DNA from: Amphiduros pacificus
Taxonomy: Eukaryota > Annelida > Polychaeta > Phyllodocida > Hesionidae
DNA: 64,000 nucleotides
Assembly (NCBI GenBank): GCA_949316495.1
Contig: OX439003.1
Span: 46,201,725-46,265,724 of the forward strand
Reading direction: 5' to 3'
Each line of letters starts with the position of its first letter. The first letter of the stretch is position 1. The translations under genes and the position numbers were made by a program. The notes under the pieces were generated by a model. That model was not told the DNA's origin. It did no database searches and saw only the letters and a program-made list of their open reading frames with translations. Shown one piece after another: positions 45,162 to 56,248 of this stretch.

Positions 45162-45201
45162 CTTCCTTTTCCGTTTGGCAGCCATAGCGCGACTAAGCCA
45201 A
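45162..45201 (+). other. RPS10: probable non-coding first exon of RPS10 with 5'TOP start
   Basis: CTTCCTTTTCCG at 45162 has the form of a 5' terminal oligopyrimidine tract, the usual start of ribosomal-protein mRNAs. A donor GTGAGT follows at 45202 after GCCAA. The coding exon starts with an acceptor one base before its ATG, so a non-coding first exon is required. Exact start is inferred. Confidence 0.6.
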
Positions 45202-45838
45202 GTGAGTTTCTTGATTTTATAATCGCCAATTATGCCCACCATCGATACATTTTTAAAATAAATTTATCATTTAATGAGCGCATATGTATATGTTTTGTAT
45301 GTTGTCATATAAATTTTGCTCATAATGGAAATAATTATTGAAATTCCACGCATGTAAACAGAGTGTAGGCATGGCATAATTTTTCTGTCGGAAGCCTCGT
45401 TTAGTGATTGCACAGATGTCAAAATGTTTGTGAAATTCACACACGAGACAGCCAGCGGCTTAGAAATCACACAGGAAAGTATTCAGGTTACTAAAAGAAC
45501 GATTAACTTATTCTGCGATTCCAAAAGTATCGTGATCTCGCAGTTTGTGCACTTGAAAAATTGTTGTGAAGAAGAATTTTTCATCTCTGCTAATTCTTGA
45601 GGATATACTGAAGTGTGGAACAAAATTGTGCTATCATATGCTATGTGTTGCATTTTTTCTCACTCGCTGATATAGCCTATGCACTATGTTGGGGGAAATA
45701 CAAAGTGATTGCTGAAAGATAACGTCTTCTAGTTTCATTGAAAGAGGTTAACCACAATAATAAATTTACCTTAATAGTAGTGCATGAGCTTCATTGTAAA
45801 CATTACTAGTTAAAGGTATTCATTTGTATTTTTTCAGG

Positions 45839-48703
45839 ATGTTGATGCCCAAGAAGACCCGTATTGCCATCTACGAGCACCTCTTCAAAGAGGGAGTTAT
45901 GGTGGCAAAGAAAGACTTCCATGCACCAAAACACCCTGAGCTTGAGGTTCCCAACCTCCATGTTATCAAAGCGCTTCAGGTATGTTAATATTATTTTGTC
46001 CATGATCAATGTTTTTATTTTCACTGTATAGCAACACCGGGGTGTGATAATTTTTGGTCCATAAGAAATCAAAGTGAAAAATTGCAGATTGGTGTGCCAC
46101 ATAGTCTTGTTTGTGGTCTTTATGCTTTGGGTTTGTTTATCTGATCTCAGTAGGCGAAAGGTTAATTCTAACTCAAACTATTCTTGTGACAAATATTAGT
46201 GGAAAAAGAATGTTTAATCTTATAAAATATTTTGCACTGCATAAAATTTTTTTCATCTTGATTGTAGTCTCTGAAGTCAAGGGGTCTTGTGAGCGAGCAG
46301 TTCGCTTGGCGCCACTACTACTGGTATTTGACCAATGAGGGTATCCAGTACCTGCGTGACTTCCTCCACCTCCCACCAGAGATTGTTCCCTCAACGCTTA
46401 AGAGACAGTCAAGGCCTGAGACGGCCAGAGGACCCAGACCAAAAGGTATGCAAGATAGATTTAAGCAGTTTCAGGCTCCCAAAGAAAAAGAGAATCTTAT
46501 TTTGTATATTGTAGATGAATGATATTTTAGAACATTGACATTTTGTTACATGTGGGGAAATTAACATGGATAGGTTGTTCATGACATAACACATCCTGAC
46601 ATATCAGCAGTGATGAAAGTCTTCAGGAAATAACCTGAATTCAATTTTTTTTCCTTCAAATATGAAATTCAAAATGGTCTGAACTCAGTCTGAAACATCC
46701 AAAAATGATATTTCTGAAAGGGGGAAGGGTTATCTTCAGGTTAATTTTTAAGGGTTTCAGGTTTTTTGCTGAATGCTGACTTTCATCACTGTATCAGGAA
46801 AAGAATCATCTACATGTATATACCCAACAACATATTCACATCATCTGCAAAATACATATCTCACAGCTCGTTGACAATTGTTGTTTAGATCAGTTGACCC
46901 TGCTATGTAGCGAGATTATAGAGGTTCTCATGTAGGGAAATTAACATGGATAGGTTGTTTTTGGCATAGCATTGTTGAGTTCAAGTTCAGATTGACCTTG
47001 TACAGAGAGCGATATATAATCACAGCAAAAATTCAAATGCATGCAGGCAGAAAATTAAACAAAAAGGAAACCATTAAAAACCAAATTCTTTTTTGCTCAT
47101 TTTGTAGATTTTGCAATTGATTATATGATATTTTCTCTATTTGGGTGTCATTGAAATGATCTGAAAGGAGTATGAATATGTCCAGTGTAATGCAATAGGT
47201 CTTCAGATTGCAAGTTGCAACAAATGAAAAAGGATTGCAACATTGGTCACTTATGGGGGGGAACCATGGCAAGGGCAAATGTTGCTATTAGAAAACATCC
47301 ACAGATAGAACATGAAATAAGATGGCGACAGTCATTAGAGAGAGAAATGTGATTTTAAAGATGTGTGAATAAATTTTGGACTAACAAATTCGGTGTTCTT
47401 AAATTGTGAGAATTATTTTGTTATGAAAACTTTATTTTGATCCATTCTGACTGTTGATTGGCAAAATCAATTTTGGTATATCTTGCAAAATGATACTTCC
47501 TAAATAAAATATTCGTAGATTTCGAAGCAAATGGAGAAAAATTGTTGTGAAAAATCTGTCCCAGTACCAGCTCATTTTCCATCCTAAAATCTCAGATGAT
47601 TTTCCATATAGACACGAATATGTTTACCTTACAAACTGGTGAAAGGCATATTAATTTTGATATAGTGCCATAATAGTTGTCCGTGATGTATGTGGGTATT
47701 AATCCACCATAAAGGATCCTTGTTTTGGCGAATGCTAATAGATTGCCACATGCCTACTCAACTTCACTGTGGATTGTCATTCAAATGCAGATCATTTCCC
47801 TGCATTTCATTGTGAATATATGAAGAATCTTTAGCCCAATGATTTGCTCTAGATATGATTTTGTGGCCCATAAAATGGAACTCTGATGTCCAAAACTAAA
47901 GCTGTAACACAGTATCCATTATTACAAACAAAATGAAGTCCTAACAAGAACGGTTTCCTAATAATTCCAGGACCTGATGGTGACCGCCGTCCCCAGATGG
48001 GAGAAGATCGTGCTGCATACAGAAGAGGAGGACAAGGTCAGTTTATTATGTCAATAGTAAATAGTATTCAAAGCTGAGCCTTGAGCATCTTTTGAGGTCT
48101 TTTTCTACCATTTTCCATCATTTGAATGAATAAAATGGCTGATGGCAAGTAACATTTTGAACAATGTATCAAAGATATTGAAATGGAATTACTCTTGAAA
48201 TATATCTGCTATATATTCAGTTCCAGTCTACTCTGAAATATAATGACATGTGATTAAGTTTTAAATATCCTACGAATGTGCAGTCTATACCATGTTCTGC
48301 AATCAAGTCTGCAGATAATTATAGGAGAAACTTTTTATAATGTAGGTGGTGATAAGAAGGCTGACGTAGGAGCTGGTGCCACAACAGAGTTCCAATTCGT
48401 AAGTTTTCTTTAGAGAAATTTATATATGTATAAATTAGGGCAAAGTTACTGCACAGTGGCCCTTCAGCAGTTTTTGAGCCTATTATAATTTGCATTTTCA
48501 AGTGCAAGAATAAATACCTCGGATATCTTCAAAATGAACAAATTTCGTCAAGATATTTATAGGACAGTCCCAATATTTTACTATTTTTAATACAGAACTT
48601 GTTGGTAGCCAGTTGTACAAGATATTTTTGATTACAATGCATTTTGGTTTCACTTTTTCAGAGAGGAGGATTTGGCCGTGGACGGGGTGCACCCAGAGAG
48701 TGA
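45839..48703 (+). CDS. RPS10: 40S ribosomal protein S10 (eS10)
   Basis: The protein is a component of the small ribosomal subunit. Coding exons 45839-45979, 46268-46445, 47971-48036, 48346-48398 and 48662-48703 join in phase to give 159 aa (human 165). The start [20 protein letters not shown] and the core [21 protein letters not shown] and [14 protein letters not shown] match the family. The tail is Arg/Gly-rich ([13 protein letters not shown]). The first exon is non-coding with a TOP-like start, which would place translation under growth control as in other ribosomal-protein genes. The ATG lies one base after the acceptor. Intron 3 (46446-47970) carries a small MITE and a 30-bp direct repeat; other introns are unremarkable. 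Confidence 0.97.
46551..46960. repeat. 30-bp direct repeat pair in RPS10 intron
   Basis: A block containing GGGAAATTAACATGGATAGG occurs at about 46555 and 46935, exactly 380 bases apart, with one nearby mismatch (TGTGGGG versus TGTAGGG). The copies bracket the MITE at 46608-46791. Confidence 0.8.
46608..46791. mobile_element. 184-bp MITE with CAG ends and 6-bp target duplication
   Basis: CAGTGATGAAAGTC (46608-46621) and its exact reverse complement GACTTTCATCACTG (46778-46791) form the ends. TATCAG directly flanks both sides (46602-46607 and 46792-46797). Inner arms TTCAGG and CCTGAA add further symmetry. The CAG/CTG ends and 6-bp duplication match the style of the element at 41629-41978, suggesting related mobilising enzymes. 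There is no coding capacity. Confidence 0.88.
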
Positions 48704-51700
48704 AAACATCATTTTCTCGATTTATTAATGTATGTGTACAGTCAGTAAGAGAAGAAAAAAAAATTAAACAAAAGAAAAAAATTGTCTGTCATTTGTTGAT
48801 TTATTGAAGCTTTGAAAACTACTTTTATCACACTTATAATAGGGTTAGGGCTCTGCCCATATTTAATAATAAACATCAATTTAATTCCAAATCCAGCAAA
48901 GAATTTGCACATGGCCGAGCATAGATTTAAATAAAATAAAGTATTAGTAATTTCTTGTAACTTTTTATAGAAAAGAAATTTGGTGAGCACTTTGGTCAAC
49001 CCCACAGTAAACTAGACAAATTTCTCGGATTGTACTGGATCAATCCTCGACCTGCACAATACTTGTATGCTTGTGATTGAAGGTCTCGTACATGCGCACT
49101 CTGGATAATTGCATTCACCACATGTTCATCAACATTAATTAATATACATTTTGACTGTCTTCCTATTATTTGACACACAAACCACTCAGCAGATGAGCAG
49201 AGCACATGCATGTGAAACATAGTCCTTTTATGTCATGACAGAGCTATAGATATGCTTAATGAATTCGGGTATATATGTATGTCCCTCAACAATTTTATTA
49301 TTTTCCAACATATTTTTAGCAATTGTCTGGGTATACACTCCTATTTGATTTTCAACCATATAATGCCCAAGTTTAACCAAATCTTACTTTCAGACTAAAT
49401 CCTCAATATCCTGTGATGCTTCATTCTCTAGATTTAAAAAACCAATAATATTCCAAATATTTATTAACACAAATGAATTGTGCATTTCTCGGCAAAATAG
49501 TTCAGCAGAAATGAGGTATTAGACCTGAGTCTACTATTTGATATGTGGGACCAGGGCATACGAAAGTAGTGCTTGATAATTTCCTACTCCCCCTTATTAT
49601 ACATGATAATAACGAGATGCAGATCACATTAGACATAAAATGAATAGTGATATTTAATAGCACAATAATGGCTTGTTTTGTCAAAGTTATTAGAAAAATA
49701 ATGAGAATAATTGAAGGGACTATATATTGATCTTTGCTATCAGGGGCTCATTTCTATATTGCCATGTTCTGTTCTTTGTTTTCAAGGTAGGTGGCGCTTT
49801 AACAGATCCTAGCAAAAAATTTCAATGGTCAACCTAACTTCATACTCTGCTTTTAGAAAGATAAATATTTTTGCCATCTTATAAGTATTTTTCAAAATAC
49901 CCTAGGTCGATACGAATATTTTCTATGAATTTTTGAAGGTGAGGCATTTACTATGGTTTTCAATGGGACATTGTAATAGTGGTCCGAGGCCTTAGGTCAG
50001 TGACCGAGACGAAGATTGAAAACTGCATAGGAAAATAGTGACCAAATTATTTGATTATTTACATGGGAAATAGGTACAAAGTAATCATTTTTCAAATTAC
50101 AGTTTACAATTTTTGGATTAGAATTAGCCATTTGATAAAATTTATGATTAGTGCAGTCCTAACTTGAGAGGCAAAGTTTCTCGGCCTTCCTCGACATACA
50201 CTCACAATAAATGGGTGGGAAGGGATTATCTAACATTATACAGTGAAAAGAACATCGGGACAGTGTACTTTTGGGAGATGGACCTCTTCTCTTCTAGTAT
50301 CGGAATTACCAAATGCTGTTTCCAACAGGAAACCGACCCTCAAAGGTCAAAGCGTGTATTATGCTACAGAATGATGGCAGTGCCATCTGTAGGAAATGTA
50401 ACCTGTTTAGATGGGTTCAGAGCATTCAGGTCAGGCACAGGTCACCTATTTTACCTTTATATCTTGTATTTCCAAAAGTTTATAAAGTGGCACTGAAAGT
50501 AACTGGTGATTAGTTCATGGGTGTATGTGAAGTTCATATTTAATAACGGTGAGCCATATTGTCAACTGCATAAACCAGGTACAGGAGAAATGTTAGGATA
50601 TATTTAGGGTGCTAACTGTGTGTCGGTTTTTACACTTGTACTTGAGAGTCCAATGTACATGTACCTCAACTGACACTGAATATTTTCTCATTGTTCCAAG
50701 TTGGTCAAGTTTGATGTGTGAAGATTCTGTGTTCAGCTCCCAATCATGCAAAGTGTTTCCACCCCCTAAATTAAAAAGTCCTTTCAAAAGTTTTATTCCT
50801 CTCATCACTTATTTACATATTACCATGCAGCCAGGGGGTCAACCCCCCCCCCCCCCCCCAAAAAAAAAGAAAGATAAAAGATAAAAAAATAAAACAAACA
50901 AGGCAGATTCAATGCATGGGATACATGAGCTAGCAAATAGCTGCTATGCACTGCATTGTGTGATTAGATTACTTATTCTGTTACTTTAAAATATCCCTCC
51001 ATAGAGTCTGGTAGAGATCTCATCTTCTCTTTGAATTGATGTAGGTATAAGGTGCATTGGCAAACTCTCTTATGAGAGACAGTTCTAGTCATCAGTGACT
51101 GGTTTGCGAAGGAGTACCGGTATATTCTTGGATCTTTCTAGAACCTTTGTTTTGTTGGTTTTAGTGAGTTTTAATCATGTCACATTTGTACTGCCTGAAT
51201 CTTAAAGTTTCTACTACTCTTGGGTTTGCCTTGTAAGCACATATCCTGTACATTTTGAGGTTGATCTATATCATTCTTTGACCATGGACTTAACCATTTT
51301 CTAATTCTGATCTGAATATACCCTTGTAGTACAGTAATACCTTCATCATACCTTCTCACTCAATTCTGCAAAATCCCTTCACCTTTAAAGTCATTTAGAC
51401 TAGTAAAGGGATTAGGGAAAAATAAAAAATAATAATATTTTTTAGGCATTTAGACAAGTAAAGGTATAATTGAATTGAAAAGAAACATATTTTTAGTGAT
51501 GTTGGAATCACTTCATCATTTTTCCCCAAAAGGTATTAAGCAGTTTATAGTAATAAAACAATAAACAAATATTTTTTTATGGTATGGTGAAAATGCTAAA
51601 AATATGATTTACAGGAAGAAATAAACTCCATGGCTGGTAAACATTGATGATTAAAAAAACTAAATCATCTTTAGCTATGCTGGGGATTGAAGAATGTTTT

Positions 51701-52097
51701 GCCGAAATTTCAAAGTATTCCCGACACATTGTCTGAAGAAAAGCATTCTACTTGCCAACTCCTGGAATAACAAGCCTTTACGGTATGAATTCTTATTTCA
51801 TTTAATGTTGATGAATCCTAGAATCATGAAATGTTGATGAATCATGAAAAAATCTAATTTTATAATCATCCCTTTCAAACTTTGCAAAACAAATCGTTTT
51901 GTAAAGATCAGTCCAGTAACAACTGCATAATGATACATTTTTGAAACCAGGATAGAGTAACATAAACCTAGAAATAAAATATAAAGAAGATGGCAATATA
52001 TATATTGTTCTTAGTCTTGGAATTGATCCAGAATATGAAGTTAAGATATAATGCTTAAGTTAAGGGATTTTTTAGGGTTGTTAAGCATTTCTGAAAC
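48704..52097. other. intergenic region between RPS10 and SIRT3
   Basis: The region holds the RPS10 3' UTR, with a candidate ATTAAA at 48763-48768, and the SIRT3 upstream region. A (C)17(A)9 run lies at 50843-50868. A 110-codon open frame at 50164-50496 resembles no family I know. No RNA gene is seen. Confidence 0.55.
48763..48768 (+). promoter_or_regulatory. candidate polyadenylation signal of RPS10
   Basis: ATTAAA lies 60 bases after the stop in an A-rich stretch. A short 3' UTR is usual for ribosomal-protein mRNAs. Confidence 0.5.
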
Positions 52098-55000
52098 ATG
52101 ATGATGCTAGATTGCAGATGGGTGAGACGGTTGTTTAGCTCAGGTGGGTTGGAGTGCAGGACGCTGCAGGATGTAGCGCGGCACCTGAGGTGTGGGAAGC
52201 TGCAGAGGGTGGTGGTCATGGCAGGTGCAGGCATCAGCACATCCAGCGGTATTCCAGATTTCAGGTTGCAATATACATTGTTTAAGACAAATCTGACAGG
52301 ATGTTCACATTGTGTACACATGTTTGTGTTCACCTGTCGTGAGAATACTCTGATTTGGACCTCGGTCAGTAATTGTTAAAATTACATTCTAGATTGACAA
52401 TTGCAGACTGCAGATTTAATATTTGAAGATTTATGATTTATCATTTTGCTGTGATCTTGATGGCTGAGTATATTGATATGAAATTCATTGAATTAACTGT
52501 AAATTTAAAAATGGCATAAAATAACTAAAAAGCTTCTTTCTATATTTATTACACACATGAAAGAAAAAAATTCTTGTTGGATATTGTTGATCTATTGAAG
52601 ATTTTATGCACCAATTGCAGAAAATTTAATGTTAAAGCAGCTAGGGACAGACCTACTTTCTTCTTCACCATGACCACCAGAGGATAGGTATTGCCATTTT
52701 TAGAGAAACCAATTTTTTACAAATCAATTCATAATCAAGTTTTATATAAATAACCTTTTAAGACTAAGATTTACATAGAATACATTGTGTTATAATTGGT
52801 GCATAATACCTTCAATATCAATGATGATGTGTGTCAACTGACAATGATATAAACAATTAATGGAAACAGGACCCCAGGAACTGGGCTGTATGACAACCTA
52901 CAGAAGTACCAGCTGCCCTATGCTGAAGCTATATTCAGTATAGACCATTTCTCAATGGACCCAAAACCTTTCTTCTGCTTGGCCCAAGAGCTCTATCCTT
53001 CAGGGAAATACCGACCAAATATTGCACATGGCTTTGTGAAGCTGCTTCACGAGAAGGGATTGCTGCACAGAATGTATACCCAGAATATAGATGGGCTGGA
53101 AAGATGTAAGTGTTAATGTCTAATATATGGCCAACTTAACAGTATTACCATTAATCATGCTAACAAGAATGCACAATATTCATTGCATCTTGTCCAAATG
53201 ACAAAACCTGTGAGCCTTTTAGTGCAATTCCAGTAAATTCAGTAAGTTTTAAAAACAAGCAATTACATAAACCAAGCCTTCCAAACTTATCCCACCTAAT
53301 TGCAGTATTTCTGGCTCCATTAGAAAACTTTGGAAAGAGCATGAGCCATATATTTGACATTGAAGCCCACAAATATTCAAAATGAAAGTACCAGTATTTT
53401 TTAATTGAATTCCTATTGAAGAATTTAAAGAAATTTATTTTCCCCTTTGTAATTTATAACATAATATGTAGGCTATCAATGGAAGGATAGCATTAACACT
53501 AAGACATTATTATTGGGCATATACACTAAACTAAGACATACAGTTTAAACCGAGTGAGCATTACCACCTAACATAAGCAAATGAAACTGAGCTTGCACCA
53601 AGCAACTTTTGAGGCTTTTTCTTCTATTATACACTGTAAATATCTAATATAAAATCAATTTGCAGTAAAAATAACAAATATTGATATGATAAAAAAGTAA
53701 TATTAATAATAAATACATTTACAGTGGCTGGGATTCCAGAAGAAAAATTAGTAGAAGCACATGGAACCTTTGCAAAGGCCACCTGCAGAGTGTGTCAGGA
53801 GCCTTATGAGGGTGAATGTATCAAGGTCAGTTATATTGATTGCCCTGCATATCTCTACATCTGGGAGGGCCCCGGGCCGTGGCGCAGTTGGTAAGAGCGC
53901 CAGCTCATTAGCACCAGTTCCTCTGTGGTGATCCAAAGATTGTGAGTTTGATCCCCGGCCGTGCCGAGGTTGAATTCATGATACAATTTCACATATGAGC
54001 TGAGACCCATGCCTAAAGGGTTGACCCGTTGTCCTTGTAAATCTGTGACTGGGTGGGTTGTCATGTCAAGGACCTGCGACATGACAATTCATTGAGGCAG
54101 CACTATATCTGCTACAAGTAGGTCTCATCACGAAGTGACTGAAATACTGCTGAAAGTGATGTAAAACCCGAAACAGACAAACAAACAAACAAACAAACAA
54201 ATCTACATCTGGGAAAGATTGATATATTCCAAAAGCTCATTTCTGTAACATTCTGTAGCTGTGAGGGAGGTCTGGGCTATATCTTTGTATAATGGATGGA
54301 CAGCTGATAGAGGAACATGTGCTTGATTCATGTGTAGGAAATTAACTCTGTGGCAGCTCAAAACTCACAATATCTCTTCCAAGAAGGACACTTGACCCTA
54401 AATATCTTTACTAACCTTTTCAGTAAACTAAGATCTCAGTATGAAGTTGAATAATTAAATTTATTCATTAATGTAGTAGAAAAGTAAATAAGCAGCTATG
54501 AGTTCCCTCCACTCAGAATTGACATGGACAGAGACAGTCCCTGTTTGAAATGTGGGAATAGTGACTAGATTTTGTTCTGCTTATATTCAGGATAGCATAC
54601 TTCAAGGAGAGATACCTAGGTGTACAAGGAAACTATGCAAGGTATGTGATGATAAGAGAATATCGGTAATGAGGGGCAGTTCTAAGGGGAATAAAGTGAA
54701 AATTATATGCTACATGAAATATAAAGCATCTTCATTGGGGAATTATATGTATTTGTTATTTATGATATCATTTCTGAAACATTGTTGAACTTCTTTGCAT
54801 TGTTGTAGGGAGTCATTAAACCAGACATAGTTTTCTTTGGTGAGATGCTGCCTGAAAGATTTTATTTATTTATGACGGACTTGCCCCAGGCTGATCTACT
54901 TATCATTATGGGAACATCATTGGAGGTGAGGAATTTATACAACATAAAAGGATAAAATAATATGTCTCACATTCAATTTCAATCGTTTAACATCCAGATG

Positions 55001-56248
55001 CTATTAGTTAATCTTAGCATACATACTATCATAAGAAGAGGACAATGAAAAACATGAAACATGGTCCTTTCCATTTTTTATCTACTACTCCACACATATT
55101 AAACCTAGTAAAACATATAACTAAGCTGGCTTATTTATGCAGTAAGATGGGTGTTCTTCTGTCATTCAGTGTTTTATGCCAAGAAAGCCCATTGCATCAC
55201 CATTGCCTCCATTACCAAATGCTAGAAATGATGAATGAGGGCTATTTTCATTGTGTTTGGTGTCAATCAGGCTGGTAATTTGATGGATATGCTAATTTTC
55301 TAACACCAGGGGTCAGCACACCTGCTGCAGAGGCCTCCTGGCTGTATTTAAAAAAAATAGAAATTTGGAAAAAAGCTTAACTTGAAAGGTTAACTTGAAT
55401 TTTACACAAAATTATAGAAAATGGTGAAGTTGTAATTTAGTTGTATGATAGAAAAAGGTCAAGCTATATCACACAAAAAGGTCAAATTATATGGCACAAA
55501 AGTTAAGTCATGTCACCCAAAAAGATCAGGTTAAACATGATAGAGAAAAATAAAGTTGGATGTTTCAATGTAGTACTTTATTATGTCATTTTCAAAGTAT
55601 GGGTTTCCGAATTGAAAATTAACTTGGATGCATCATATTATTTATCACCCATAGTTTACCATATCACATCTCTATTCATGTGTATGTTATATAAATGTAA
55701 AATATTTATCATTCAACCAAACATTAAAATGAATGTAAATTGTTATTGTAGGTAGAGCCATTTGCTAGCATTGCAGAAGCTACTTTGCCTGGAGTACCTC
55801 GGATTCTGTTCAATATGCAATCAGCTGAGAACTTTGTGAATAATTCTCGCAGGAACGATATCTTAGCATTGGGTATGAGAGAACTAGTTTTTTAATAGCA
55901 TAGTCCTGCTTTTAACAATAAATTAAAACTTCATCCTTCATATTTTTATTTGGAATGGACTCTAATGATTTGAATCAATGTTTGGAAGGATAGTTTTTCT
56001 AGTTTGTTAACCACCAAAATTATCAATGTTCTATGCATTGTTTATATATTGGTTAAAAATAATGTTATGAAATTTCCCACCGTATGTTATTTCATATAAA
56101 CTAAAGCAAAATTTGTTCTTACATTTCAGGAGATTTAAAAGAGACCCTAACACAATTTTGTGAAGAGCTTGGATGGCAAAATGAATTATGTGATTTAGTG
56201 GAGTCATTTAATATTCAGAAAGATATAGCACAGAAACCAGAGGAGTGA
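52098..56248 (+). CDS. SIRT3: SIRT3-like NAD-dependent protein deacylase
   Basis: Seven exons join in phase: 52098-52264, 52870-53105, 53725-53825, 54591-54641, 54809-54925, 55752-55872, 56130-56248. They give 303 aa. Class I sirtuins deacetylate lysines using NAD; SIRT3 acts in the mitochondrial matrix. Motifs seen are [19 protein letters not shown] (NAD loop), YTQNIDGLE, the catalytic His in [22 protein letters not shown] and MGTSLEVEPFAS. The zinc ligands are CRVC then CTRKLC, the second pair spaced by four residues instead of the usual two. The N-terminus [17 protein letters not shown] is basic and lacks acids after Asp5, compatible with a matrix-targeting peptide. Lack of the SIRT2-type inserts favours SIRT3. 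Three consecutive ATGs open the frame, so which is used is open. Intron 3 holds a complete SINE. Confidence 0.93.
53867..54201 (+). mobile_element. tRNA-derived SINE, complete, with 13-bp target duplication
   Basis: The head is tRNA-like. TGGCGCAGTTGG fits the RNA polymerase III A box exactly, and GAGTTTGATCC near 53945 is a slightly decayed B box. A body of about 230 bp follows, then a tail of repeated ACAA units. TCTACATCTGGGA flanks the element at 53854-53866 and 54202-54214, a clear target-site duplication. The body includes a hairpin: TTGTCATGTC (54058-54067) pairs with GACATGACAA (54078-54087). It lies in intron 3 of the SIRT3-like gene in sense orientation. Confidence 0.93.

Noticed and set aside
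50164-50513. Overlapping open frames of 110 and 66 codons upstream of SIRT3
   Set aside because: No recognisable family, no splice partners, and neither frame is clearly favoured; kept as unassigned intergenic sequence.
53867-53960. A functional tRNA gene
   Set aside because: It has an A box but a decayed B box, an over-long middle, a SINE body and ACAA tail, and flanking target duplications. It is a SINE head.
52098-56248. Calling this gene SIRT2
   Set aside because: SIRT2-specific inserts are missing, and the zinc-region and tail sequence plus basic N-terminus fit SIRT3 better.
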